Positions 54,839 through 64,000 of a stretch of DNA of 64,000 bases are shown one piece after another. The stretch's first letter is position 1, and every line of letters starts with the position of its first letter. Origin of the DNA: Mojavia pulchra JT2-VF2 (GTDB taxonomy: Bacteria; Cyanobacteriota; Cyanobacteriia; Cyanobacteriales; Nostocaceae); the NCBI GenBank assembly GCA_019359325.1, contig JAHHHN010000007.1, positions 124,001-188,000 on the forward strand, given 5' to 3'. A program made the position numbers and the translations under genes. The notes beneath the pieces are model-generated. The model was not told where the DNA came from and did not search any database. It worked only from the letters and a program-made list of their open reading frames with translations.

Positions 54839-55198
54839 ATGAGCGCAACATTGTACGACAAAATTGGCGGACAAGCAACTATCGAGAAAGTAGTTGATGA
54901 TTTGCACAAACGCATCCTAGCAGACAACAGCGTTAATACTTTCTTTGCTCATACAGATATGGCGAAGCAGCGTGGTCACTTTATTGCTTTCGTATCTCAG
55001 TTACTTGAGGGGCCAAAGCAATATGCAGGCCGCCCAATGGAGAAAACACACGCAGGTATGAGTGTACAGCAACAACACTTTGATGCAGTTGCGAAACACC
55101 TCAGTGACGCAATGATAACAAATGGAGTGTCTGCTGATGATATTAGCGCTGCAATGGCTCGCGTCTCAAATGTCAAAGGCGCTATTTTGAACAAGTAA
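54839..55198 (+). CDS. glbN: Truncated haemoglobin GlbN (cyanoglobin)
   Basis: A 119-residue group I truncated haemoglobin. His71 (in KTHAGM) is the likely proximal haem ligand; Gln44 and His47 are near the distal site. The sequence closely resembles the Nostoc commune protein, whose gene is known to lie between nifU and nifH, exactly as here. It is proposed to bind or deliver oxygen under microaerobic, nitrogen-fixing conditions. AAAGGAATAAGG precedes the ATG. It may be co-transcribed with nifU (191-bp gap) or have its own promoter. Confidence 0.96.
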   Translation: MSATLYDKIGGQATIEKVVDDLHKRILADNSVNTFFAHTDMAKQRGHFIAFVSQLLEGPKQYAGRPMEKTHAGMSVQQQHFDAVAKHLSDAMITNGVSADDISAAMARVSNVKGAILNK

Positions 55199-56411
<1,213 letters not shown>

Positions 56412-56568
56412 GCCATGACCCAGGAAAAGGAAAAGGGAAAAAGAAACACTGGCATAAATTCCCTTTTACCTTTGATCTGACTTCTATCCCCCCAGGGGAC
56501 TTAGTGTCCCCAACCCCATAGGGGAAATCCCTTCCTATCCCGGTTCCTTAGGTGCAAGAGAGGCAAAA
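56412..56568. repeat. nifH-nifD spacer with hairpin
   Basis: GGAAAAGGAAAAGGGAA faces TTCCCTTTTACCTTT, forming a hairpin. A hairpin in this spacer is thought to stabilise the nifH transcript in cyanobacteria. Confidence 0.7.
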
Positions 56569-58065
56569 ATGACTCCTCCAGAAAACAACAACATCATCGA
56601 AGAAAGAAAAGAACTAATTAAAGAAGTTCTAGACGCTTATCCAGAAAAAGCTAAGAAAAAGCGGGAAAAGCACTTAAACGTATACGAAGAAGGTAAGAGC
56701 GACTGCGGCGTTAAGTCTAACATTAAGTCTCTTCCTGGTGTAATGACCGCTCGTGGTTGTGCCTATGCAGGTTCTAAGGGTGTGGTTTGGGGCCCTATTA
56801 AGGACATGATCCACATCAGTCACGGGCCTGTAGGTTGCGGTTACTGGTCTTGGTCTGGCCGTCGTAACTACTACATCGGTACTACTGGTGTTGATACCTT
56901 TGGTACTATGCACTTCACCTCCGACTTCCAAGAAAGAGACATCGTTTTCGGTGGAGACAAGAAATTATTTAAGCTGATTCAAGAACTCGAAGTTCTTTTC
57001 CCTCTCAGCCGTGGTGTTTCTATTCAATCTGAATGTCCCATCGGTTTGATTGGGGATGACATCGAAGCTGTAGCTAAGAAAGCAGCTAAAGAAATTAACA
57101 AGCCTGTTGTACCTGTACGTTGTGAAGGCTTCCGTGGTGTTTCCCAGTCTTTGGGTCACCACATCGCTAACGACATGATCCGTGACTGGGTATTCCCTAG
57201 AGCAGATCAAGCCAAGAAAGATGGCACACTCAAGTTTGATGCTACTCCTTATGACGTAGCAATCATCGGTGACTACAACATCGGTGGTGATGCTTGGGCT
57301 AGCCGCATCCTGCTAGAAGAAATCGGCTTGCGCGTAGTCGCTCAGTGGTCTGGTGATGGCACAATCAACGAAATGTTGATGACACCCAATGTGAAGATGA
57401 ACCTCATCCACTGCTATCGGTCGATGAACTACATCAGCCGTCACATGGAAGAGAAGTATGGTATTCCCTGGTTAGAATACAACTTCTTCGGCCCCACCAA
57501 GATTGCTGAATCTTTACGGGAAATCGCTTCTAAATTTGACTCGAAGATCCAAGAAAACGCTGAGAAGGTAATCGCCAAGTATCAGCCTACAATGGATGCG
57601 ATCGTTGCCAAATACCGCCCCCGCTTGGACGGTAAGACTGTCGCCATGATGGTTGGTGGTCTGCGTCCTCGCCACGTTGTACCCGCTTTCCAAGATTTGG
57701 GTATGAAGATGATTGGTACAGGTTATGAGTTCGCTCATAATGACGACTACAAACGTACCACTGGCTACATCGAAAACGGCACCATCGTTTATGACGACGT
57801 TACCGCTTACGAATTCGAGGAGTTTATCAAAGCGCTGAAGCCTGACCTTGTAGCTTCCGGTGTGAAAGAGAAGTACGTCTTCCAAAAGATGGGTCTTCCT
57901 TTCCGTCAAATGCACTCTTGGGATTACTCCGGCCCTTATCACGGTTATGACGGGTTTGCCATCTTCGCCCGTGACATGGATTTAGCACTCAACAGCCCAA
58001 CCTGGGGATTAATCGGCGCTCCTTGGAGCAAGAAAGCTGAAGCTAAAGCTAAAGCTGCCGTCTAG
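56569..58065 (+). CDS. nifD: Nitrogenase MoFe protein alpha chain NifD, uninterrupted
   Basis: Holds FeMo-co and half the P-cluster. The 498 residues have P-cluster ligands Cys64, Cys90 and Cys156, and FeMo-co ligands Cys282 and His449 (in [15 protein letters not shown]). All are intact. The gene is continuous, so the nifD element found in Anabaena 7120 is absent, though its 11-bp core is still present at 57921-57931. The Ala/Lys-rich C-terminus is normal for cyanobacteria. Confidence 0.99.
   Translation: MTPPENNNIIEERKELIKEVLDAYPEKAKKKREKHLNVYEEGKSDCGVKSNIKSLPGVMTARGCAYAGSKGVVWGPIKDMIHISHGPVGCGYWSWSGRRNYYIGTTGVDTFGTMHFTSDFQERDIVFGGDKKLFKLIQELEVLFPLSRGVSIQSECPIGLIGDDIEAVAKKAAKEINKPVVPVRCEGFRGVSQSLGHHIANDMIRDWVFPRADQAKKDGTLKFDATPYDVAIIGDYNIGGDAWASRILLEEIGLRVVAQWSGDGTINEMLMTPNVKMNLIHCYRSMNYISRHMEEKYGIPWLEYNFFGPTKIAESLREIASKFDSKIQENAEKVIAKYQPTMDAIVAKYRPRLDGKTVAMMVGGLRPRHVVPAFQDLGMKMIGTGYEFAHNDDYKRTTGYIENGTIVYDDVTAYEFEEFIKALKPDLVASGVKEKYVFQKMGLPFRQMHSWDYSGPYHGYDGFAIFARDMDLALNSPTWGLIGAPWSKKAEAKAKAAV
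57921..57931 (+). other. Vacant nifD-element target core
   Basis: GGATTACTCCG, the 11-bp repeat that flanks the nifD element of Anabaena 7120 (XisA site, from memory), is present once in the continuous gene. Confidence 0.8.
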
Positions 58066-58289
58066 GGAAATGGGAAAGAGATAAGTAGGGATAGCCTGGG
58101 GCTAAAACCCCAGGGGGGAGTTGGGAATCCAAAATTCAAAATTAAAAATTCAAGATTTGGAATTTTGTATTTTGCATTTTGAGTTTTGAATTATATTCCC
58201 ATACTCCATCCCAAGTCTCGTTACCTGCCCTCATCAAAAATCCTCATTCCTCAATTAGTAACGACTTCAGTCAGCTTGGAGATCCCGAA
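58066..58289. repeat. nifD-nifK spacer with STRR hairpin
   Basis: CCTGGGGCTAAAACCCCAGG is a short stem-loop near 58097-58116. It is followed by AATTCAAAATT-type repeats facing TTTTGTATTTTGCATTTTG-type ones. The ribosome site GGAG (58277-58280) precedes nifK. Confidence 0.75.
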
Positions 58290-59825
58290 ATGCCTCAGAA
58301 TCCAGAAAAAATTCAAGATCACGTACAACTGTTCCACCAACCAGAGTACCAACAACTATTTCAAAACAAGAAAGAGTTTGAAAACGGTCACGACCCTGAA
58401 GAAGTAAAACGGGTTGCAGAATGGACAAAGAGTTGGGATTATCGTGAAAAGAACTTCGCTCGTGAAGCTTTGACCGTTAACCCTGCTAAAGGTTGCCAAC
58501 CTTTAGGCGCTATGTTCGCTGCTGTTGGCTTTGAAGGTACTCTACCCTTCGTTCAAGGTTCTCAAGGTTGTGTTGCTTACTTCCGTACCCACTTAACTCG
58601 TCACTACAAAGAACCATTCTCTGGCGTTTCTTCTTCGATGACTGAAGACGCAGCGGTGTTCGGTGGTCTGCAAAACATGATTGATGGCTTGGCAAACTCT
58701 TACAAACTTTACAAGCCCAAGATGATTGCTGTCTGCACCACCTGTATGGCAGAAGTAATTGGTGATGACTTGCAGTCATTCATCGGTAACGCTAAGGAAG
58801 CGGGTTCAGTTCCTCAAGATTTCCCAGTTCCCTTTGCTCACACTCCTAGCTTTGTTGGTTCCCACATCACTGGCTACGACAACATGATGAAGGGGATTCT
58901 GACTACCTTAACCGCAGGTAAGAAGAAATCTACCAGCAATGGCAAAATCAACTTCATCTCAGGTTTTGATACCTACGTTGGCAATCTCCGGGAAGTAAAA
59001 CGCATTGCTTCTCTGTTCGGTATTGACTATACCGTTCTGTCAGATAACAGTGACTATCTGGATGCACCCAACACTGGTGAATTTGATATGTACCCAGGTG
59101 GTACAAAGCTAGAAGATGCAGCTGATGCAATTAATGCTAAAGCTACAGTTGTTCTGCAAGCTCACTCTACTCCTAAAACTCGTGAATACATCGCCAAAGA
59201 GTGGCAGCAAGATGTTGTAGTTTCTCGTCCTTGGGGTATTAAAGCTACTGATGAGTTCTTGATGAAACTCAGCGAACTGAGTGGCAAACCAATTCCTAAA
59301 GAACTAGAAATCGAACGCGGTCGCGCAGTTGATGCGATGACTGACTCCCATTCATGGGTTCACGGTAAGCGCTTCGCTATCTACGGCGACCCAGATTTAG
59401 TTTACAGCGTAGTTGGCTTTATGCTGGAAATGGGTGCTGAACCTGCACATATTGTGGTTCACAACTCCAATGACGTGTTTGAAAAAGAACTTCAAGCATT
59501 GCTAGATTCTAGCCCCTTCGGTAAGGATGCAAAAATCTGGGCTGGTAAGGATTTATGGCATTTACGTTCTTTGTTGTTCACCGAACCTGTAGACCTGTTA
59601 ATCGGTAATTCCTACGGTAAGTACCTGTGGCGCGATTGTAAGGTTCCCCTCGTAAGAATTGGCTATCCAATCATGGATCGTCACCACCTGCACCGCTACA
59701 GCACCATTGGTTACCAAGGTGTAATCAACCTCCTCAGCTGGATTGTTAATACAATCTTTGAGGACATCGATTACAACACCAACATTCCTTCTAAGACCGA
59801 CATTTCCTACGACTTGATTCGTTAA
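58290..59825 (+). CDS. nifK: Nitrogenase MoFe protein beta chain NifK
   Basis: Completes the P-cluster and forms the MoFe tetramer with NifD. The 511 residues begin [20 protein letters not shown], as in other cyanobacteria, with P-cluster ligands Cys69, Cys94 and Cys152 ([13 protein letters not shown]). An earlier ATG at 58179 gives 37 extra unrelated residues and lacks a ribosome site, so it is rejected. Intact. Confidence 0.98.
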   Translation: MPQNPEKIQDHVQLFHQPEYQQLFQNKKEFENGHDPEEVKRVAEWTKSWDYREKNFAREALTVNPAKGCQPLGAMFAAVGFEGTLPFVQGSQGCVAYFRTHLTRHYKEPFSGVSSSMTEDAAVFGGLQNMIDGLANSYKLYKPKMIAVCTTCMAEVIGDDLQSFIGNAKEAGSVPQDFPVPFAHTPSFVGSHITGYDNMMKGILTTLTAGKKKSTSNGKINFISGFDTYVGNLREVKRIASLFGIDYTVLSDNSDYLDAPNTGEFDMYPGGTKLEDAADAINAKATVVLQAHSTPKTREYIAKEWQQDVVVSRPWGIKATDEFLMKLSELSGKPIPKELEIERGRAVDAMTDSHSWVHGKRFAIYGDPDLVYSVVGFMLEMGAEPAHIVVHNSNDVFEKELQALLDSSPFGKDAKIWAGKDLWHLRSLLFTEPVDLLIGNSYGKYLWRDCKVPLVRIGYPIMDRHHLHRYSTIGYQGVINLLSWIVNTIFEDIDYNTNIPSKTDISYDLIR

Positions 59826-59933
59826 GAATCACATTCACTCGCGGCGTGTCTAAAAAGTAAAAAGTAAAAAGTTTAAAGAAATATCTTTTTACTTTTTACT
59901 TTTCACTTTTTCCTTTTACCGAAGATATTGATT
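59826..59933. repeat. nifK downstream STRR hairpin
   Basis: AAAAAGTAAAAAGTAAAAAG faces CTTTTTACTTTTTACTTTT-type sequence, able to form a long AT stem. Confidence 0.75.
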
Positions 59934-60266
59934 ATGGATAGTATCAGTCACCATCACTCTCATCCCCATCCAAATTACCATCCACCTAATTCTAAACGCT
60001 CTGGCTCTTTTGACATCCTCAAACCTTTACGTCGTTTTGTAGATGGAATCCGAGTAAAAAATTCTCGTTTTGCTCATTTAATTTGTCAAGTCATTCCTTG
60101 TTGTTGCCCTTTTGAGCGTAATATTAACTTGTTTGGCCGGAGTTACCATATTCCACCGCTATGCAAACTCAATCCTTTGTATGACGAGTTTGTCATGTTG
60201 CGTTTTCGTGCTCTATCTTATCTTGCTGATGAATGTGGAGAGGATGTCACGAAATACATTTGTTAG
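59934..60266 (+). CDS. Mo-dependent nitrogenase C-terminal-like small protein
   Basis: A 110-residue protein of the family annotated as Mo-dependent nitrogenase C-terminal (pfam Mo-nitro_C), regularly found between nifK and nifE in heterocystous cyanobacteria. A His-rich N-terminus (HHHSHPHPNYH) and a Cys-rich core (CQVIPCCCPFERN) suggest metal binding. The role is unknown. The ATG at 59934 is preferred over a TTG two codons earlier. Confidence 0.85.
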   Translation: MDSISHHHSHPHPNYHPPNSKRSGSFDILKPLRRFVDGIRVKNSRFAHLICQVIPCCCPFERNINLFGRSYHIPPLCKLNPLYDEFVMLRFRALSYLADECGEDVTKYIC

Positions 60267-60475
60267 GCATTAGTCATTGGTCGTTTACCATCTTGCAAAA
60301 GTCAATTTTATGAAAATGAAACCACAGATAAACGCTGATAACCACGATTTATTGGTGTCAATGTGGTGTAGATAAGATTTTTGCAGGAAATTGATTAGAG
60401 ATTAATTGTTGGTCAGGTCAATAACTGAAACTGACAACGAAGAATTAACAACTGCCATCCAGCAAGAGAAGAGAG

Positions 60476-61900
60476 ATGAAAATTACCCAAGGCAAAATCA
60501 ACGAGCTACTTAGTGAGCCAGGATGCGAACATAATCAGCAGAAGCAGGGGGAAAAGAAAAACAAGTCTTGTACGCAACAGGCGCAACCAGGAGCTGCTCA
60601 AGGGGGTTGTGCCTTTGATGGCGCAATGATTGCTTTAGTACCAATTACCGATGCTGCTCATTTAGTCCATGGCCCGATCGCCTGTGCTGGTAATTCCTGG
60701 GGTAGTCGTGGTAGTCTCTCTTCAGGCCCCCTGCTCTACAAAACGGGGTTTACCACTGATGTGGGTGAGAACGATGTCATCTTTGGTGGCGAAAAGAAGC
60801 TCTATAAAGCCATTCTGGAACTACACAAGCGCTACAATCCGGCGGCGGTGTTTGTTTACGCCACCTGTGTGACTGCTCTGATTGGCGATGATATTGATGC
60901 TGTCTGCAAAGCTGCTGCCGAGAAAATTGGCACTCCGGTTATTCCGGTAATTGCACCTGGATTTATTGGTAGTAAAAATTTAGGTAACCGCTTTGGCGGT
61001 GAAGCTTTGCTGGAATATGTAGTAGGAACGGCAGAACCAGAATACACTACACCTTACGATATAAACTTAATCGGTGAGTACAACATCGCCGGCGAAATGT
61101 GGGGAGTGACACCACTGTTGGAAAAATTGGGCATCAGAGTCTTATCGAAAATCACAGGTGATGCTCGCTATCAAGAAATTACTTACGCTCACCGTGCCAA
61201 GCTGAATGTGATGATCTGCTCACGAGCGCTGCTCAACATGGCGAGAAAGATGGAGGAGCGTTACGGCATTCCTTACATTGAAGAGTCTTTCTACGGCATC
61301 GATGACATGAACCGCTGTCTGCGGAACATTGCTGCAAAATTGGGTGATGTTGATTTACAAGAACGCACAGAAAACCTGATTGCCGAAGAGACTGCTGCTC
61401 TAGATTTGGCTCTGGCTCCCTATCGTGCCCGCCTCAAAGGTAAGCGCGTTGTCTTGTATACCGGCGGTGTGAAGAGTTGGTCAATTATCTCCGCAGCTAA
61501 AGACTTAGGCATAGAAGTTGTTGCCACTAGCACCAGAAAAAGTACAGAAGAGGACAAAGCCCGGATTAAGAAGTTAATCGGTAACGATGGCATCATGCTA
61601 GAAAAAGGCAATGCCAAAGAACTGCTGCAACTGGTTAAAGATACCAACGCCGATATGTTGATTGCTGGGGGTCGTAACCAATATACAGCCCTTAAAGCCC
61701 GGATTCCTTTCCTTGACATTAACCAAGAACGCCACCATCCTTACGCTGGTTATGTGGGAATGGTAGAAATGGCAAGAGAACTGTATGAAGCTCTCTACAG
61801 CCCAATTTGGGAACAAATCCGCAAGCCTGCGCCTTGGGATGAGGAAACGGGGATGTTCATCGCCTCTGATGAAATCGGCTTAGTAGAAGAGGTTAGCTAA
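60476..61900 (+). CDS. nifE: FeMo-co scaffold protein NifE
   Basis: With NifN forms the scaffold on which NifB-co is turned into FeMo-co. The 474 residues resemble NifD: cysteines in [19 protein letters not shown] and [13 protein letters not shown] match the conserved cluster positions. The N-terminus has an unusual Gln/Lys-rich insert ([12 protein letters not shown]). The stop overlaps the nifN ATG (TAATG), so the two are translationally coupled. Confidence 0.97.
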   Translation: MKITQGKINELLSEPGCEHNQQKQGEKKNKSCTQQAQPGAAQGGCAFDGAMIALVPITDAAHLVHGPIACAGNSWGSRGSLSSGPLLYKTGFTTDVGENDVIFGGEKKLYKAILELHKRYNPAAVFVYATCVTALIGDDIDAVCKAAAEKIGTPVIPVIAPGFIGSKNLGNRFGGEALLEYVVGTAEPEYTTPYDINLIGEYNIAGEMWGVTPLLEKLGIRVLSKITGDARYQEITYAHRAKLNVMICSRALLNMARKMEERYGIPYIEESFYGIDDMNRCLRNIAAKLGDVDLQERTENLIAEETAALDLALAPYRARLKGKRVVLYTGGVKSWSIISAAKDLGIEVVATSTRKSTEEDKARIKKLIGNDGIMLEKGNAKELLQLVKDTNADMLIAGGRNQYTALKARIPFLDINQERHHPYAGYVGMVEMARELYEALYSPIWEQIRKPAPWDEETGMFIASDEIGLVEEVS

Positions 61901-63219
61901 TGGCGATCGTTACTGCTCCTAACAAAGCACTTACAGTTAATCCCCTCAAGCAAAGCCAAGCTTTGGGTGCATCTTTAGCTTTTTTGGGATTGAAGGGAAT
62001 GATACCCTTGTTTCATGGTTCTCAAGGTTGTACTGCCTTTGCCAAAGTCGTGTTAGTACGGCATTTCCGAGAGGCGATTCCCCTGGCAACTACAGCCATG
62101 ACAGAAGTAACTACCATCTTAGGTGGTGAAGAGAATGTGGAACAAGCGATTCTCACCCTGGTAGAGAAGTCCCAACCAGAAATTATTGGTCTATGTAGCA
62201 CTGGGCTAACAGAAACTAGAGGCGATGACATAGAACGTTTTCTTAAGGATATCCGCGATCGCCACCCAGAATTGGATCGCCTACCGATTGTATTTGCCCC
62301 AACACCAGATTTTAAAGGGGCTTTGCAAGATGGCTTTGCTGTGGCGGTGGAAAGCATAGTTAAGGAAGTTCCCCGACTCTGTGCAACCAGAATCGAACAA
62401 GTGACCATCTTGGCGGGTTCGTCTTTTACGCCAGGGGATGTACAGGAAATCAAAGAGATGGTAACAGCCTTTGGGCTAGTTCCTATCGTTGTACCTGACT
62501 TGAGTGCTTCTTTAGATGGACACCTAGAAGATTCTTATAGTGCTGTGACAGCCAGTGGGACAACTGTCGCTCAACTACGAGAAGTTGGCGGTTCTGCATT
62601 CACGATCGCACTTGGTGAAAGTATGCGAGGTGCAGCGCGGATTCTGCAAGAACGGTTTGGTATTCCCTATGAAGTTTTTGGTCAACTGACAGGCTTAGAA
62701 TCTGTAGACGAGTTTCTACACGCGTTGGCAATTCTCAGCGGTAATAGCGTCCCAGAAAAATATCGCCGCCAGCGTCGCCAACTGCAAGATGCGATGTTAG
62801 ATACTCACTTTTACTTTGGTGCTAAACGCGTATCCTTAGCCTTAGAACCAGACTTGTTGTGGTCAACAGTGCATTTTTTGCAATCAATGGGAACGCAAAT
62901 TCATGCTGCGGTGACGACAACGCGATCGCCTCTTTTAGAACAACTCCCGATTAAAAGTGTAACCATTGGTGATTTGGAAGACTTTGAAGATCAGGCTGTT
63001 GGATCTGACTTGTTGATTGGCAATTCTAATGTAGGTGCGATCGCTAAACGCCTTTCCATCCCTCTATATCGTCTGGGTCTGCCCATTTACGATCGCTTGG
63101 GTAATGGTCAATTTACCAAAGTTGGCTACCGAGGCACAATGGAGCTTTTATTTGGTATTGGCAATCTCTTTTTAGAAGCAGAAGAAGAGAGAGTTAAACA
63201 CTTTCACGGAGATTGGTAA
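61900..63219 (+). CDS. nifN: FeMo-co scaffold protein NifN
   Basis: NifK-like partner of NifE. The 439 residues have HGSQGCTAFAKV and LCSTGLTET, which keep part of the cluster-ligand pattern, as expected for NifN. Starts at the ATG overlapping the nifE stop. Length is normal. A 148-bp STRR spacer separates it from nifX. Confidence 0.97.
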   Translation: MAIVTAPNKALTVNPLKQSQALGASLAFLGLKGMIPLFHGSQGCTAFAKVVLVRHFREAIPLATTAMTEVTTILGGEENVEQAILTLVEKSQPEIIGLCSTGLTETRGDDIERFLKDIRDRHPELDRLPIVFAPTPDFKGALQDGFAVAVESIVKEVPRLCATRIEQVTILAGSSFTPGDVQEIKEMVTAFGLVPIVVPDLSASLDGHLEDSYSAVTASGTTVAQLREVGGSAFTIALGESMRGAARILQERFGIPYEVFGQLTGLESVDEFLHALAILSGNSVPEKYRRQRRQLQDAMLDTHFYFGAKRVSLALEPDLLWSTVHFLQSMGTQIHAAVTTTRSPLLEQLPIKSVTIGDLEDFEDQAVGSDLLIGNSNVGAIAKRLSIPLYRLGLPIYDRLGNGQFTKVGYRGTMELLFGIGNLFLEAEEERVKHFHGDW

Positions 63220-63367
63220 TAGGGATTGGTGGCTGGGGACTAGGGACTAGGGACTAGAAACTGGGAAAGAGTGTTTTTAGATATTTAAATATCCGATACC
63301 CAATACCCAACCCCCAGTACCCAATCCCCAATCCCCGATTCCCGATCCCTAATCTAGGAGACTAATA
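63220..63367. repeat. nifN-nifX STRR hairpin
   Basis: GGGACTAGGGACTAG heptamers face CCCAATACCCAACCCCC and related heptamers. A strong CTAGGAGAC ribosome site precedes nifX. Confidence 0.8.
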
Positions 63368-63781
63368 ATGAAAATTGCCTTCACGACAAGTGACCGGGTT
63401 CATATTAATGCTCACTTCGGATGGGCAAGACAAATTGATGTATATGAAGTCTCAGATGAGGGATATTCATTTGTTGAGACTTTAAACTTTGAGGGCGACC
63501 TCAAAGAAGATGGGAATGAGGATAAAATCACACCAAAACTTGAAGCAATAGGTGACTGCACAATTATTTATGTTGTGGCAATTGGCGGTAGTGCTGCTGC
63601 TCGTTTAATTAAAAAAGGTGTTACACCTATTAAAGCGCGATCGGAAGAAGAAGAAATCGCGGAAATATTAACGAAATTAGTCCAAACTCTCAAAGGGAAT
63701 CCGCCTCCTTGGTTGCGTAAAGCTTTAAAGCAAAAAAACACAACATTTGAAGATGTAGTAGAAAATGAAGCAACCGTATGA
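63368..63781 (+). CDS. nifX: NifX, nitrogenase cofactor carrier
   Basis: A 137-residue protein of the NifX/NafY fold that holds FeMo-co precursors between NifB and NifEN. It starts MKIAFTTSDRVHINAHFGWA, as in the family; residues around IYVVAIGGSAAARLIKKG are the conserved core. The C-terminus is intact. The stop overlaps the next ATG (ATGA), so translation is coupled to the DUF269 gene. Confidence 0.95.
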   Translation: MKIAFTTSDRVHINAHFGWARQIDVYEVSDEGYSFVETLNFEGDLKEDGNEDKITPKLEAIGDCTIIYVVAIGGSAAARLIKKGVTPIKARSEEEEIAEILTKLVQTLKGNPPPWLRKALKQKNTTFEDVVENEATV

Positions 63782-64000
63782 GCGAAAATAACAGTGTTAA
63801 TGGAACCACTAGTACTATAGCCTCTACCTCTCCTTTTCTCAAAACAATAGTGCAACAAATCCGGGGACAAGATACCTATGGTGTCTACCGGAATTGGTCG
63901 GATGATTTAATTCTCAAACCCTATGTAGTTACCAAACAAAAGAAACGTGAAATTTCTCTTGAGGGCGAGGTAGATCCGATCACCCAAGCACGGATTATGG
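63778..64000 (+). CDS. NifX-associated nitrogen-fixation protein (DUF269), partial
   Basis: The frame begins MSENNSVNGTTSTIASTSPF and continues LKTIVQQIRGQDTYGVYRNW, the start of DUF269 proteins that follow nifX in many diazotrophs. Cut off by the window edge after 74 codons. Overlaps nifX by 4 bp. Confidence 0.88.
   Translation, partial: MSENNSVNGTTSTIASTSPFLKTIVQQIRGQDTYGVYRNWSDDLILKPYVVTKQKKREISLEGEVDPITQARIM

Noticed and set aside
58179-58289. 37-residue extension of NifK
   Set aside because: No ribosome site and no family match; MPQNPEK is the conserved start.

Overview
This window comes from a filamentous, heterocyst-forming cyanobacterium, most likely Nostoc or a close relative. Four things point there: many HIP1-type GCGATCGC palindromes, heptanucleotide STRR repeats, a cyanobacterial nif cluster in the order nifB-fdxN-nifS-nifU-(glbN)-nifH-nifD-nifK-nifE-nifN-nifX, and a truncated haemoglobin gene between nifU and nifH, an arrangement known from Nostoc commune. 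No rRNA, tRNA or CRISPR array was recognised.

Layout. (1) 1-9.2 kb is chromosomal flank. On the minus strand lie a serine acetyltransferase (nifP-like) and two small cyanobacterial proteins. They are followed by a 21-bp tandem repeat, a decayed ParE/RelE toxin, a Ser/Thr kinase with TPR repeats, a DUF6888/DUF6887-like pair, two restriction-fold nucleases (DUF2887/Rpn and Uma2) and a quinone-oxidoreductase-type dehydrogenase. (2) 9.2-12.1 kb holds a long nifB leader, nifB and the first 293 bp of fdxN. (3) 12.08-52.04 kb is an fdxN element of 39,959 bp (repeat to repeat) that interrupts fdxN at a TATTC direct repeat. It carries its own XisF serine recombinase at the right end. Joining the two halves across TATTC restores a 116-residue FdxN in frame. 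(4) 52.04-64 kb holds the fdxN 3' end, nifS, nifU, glbN, nifH, an uninterrupted nifD, nifK, a small Mo-nitrogenase-associated gene, nifE, nifN, nifX and the start of the NifX-associated DUF269 gene.

The element's cargo falls into blocks. From left to right these are: an IS5-family insertion with its ketosynthase neighbour; a TetR/Coq4 divergent pair with a double operator; a probable lipid pathway (fatty acyl-AMP ligase-ACP-thioester reductase, two membrane desaturases and an unusual MFS permease fused to a DevA-like ABC ATPase); an Uma2 gene between two decayed xisF tails; a secreted RTX/pentapeptide-repeat cluster with a glycosyltransferase-parvulin fusion and a second glycosyltransferase-like gene; a histidine kinase/response regulator pair; and a DUF1611-ABC exporter-hydroxylase-porin set. 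Several MITE-like palindromes are scattered between these blocks.

How it works together: nif genes make and mature nitrogenase in heterocysts. While the element is present, nifSU and everything after them are cut off from the nifB promoter. XisF-mediated excision during heterocyst differentiation is expected to rejoin the operon and release a 40-kb circle. The predicted circle junction shows clear dyad arms around TATTC. The most interesting points are those arms, the two extra xisF tails, the apparent absence of xisH/xisI beside xisF, and the lipid and RTX cargo. Functions of the cargo are inferred from domains only.
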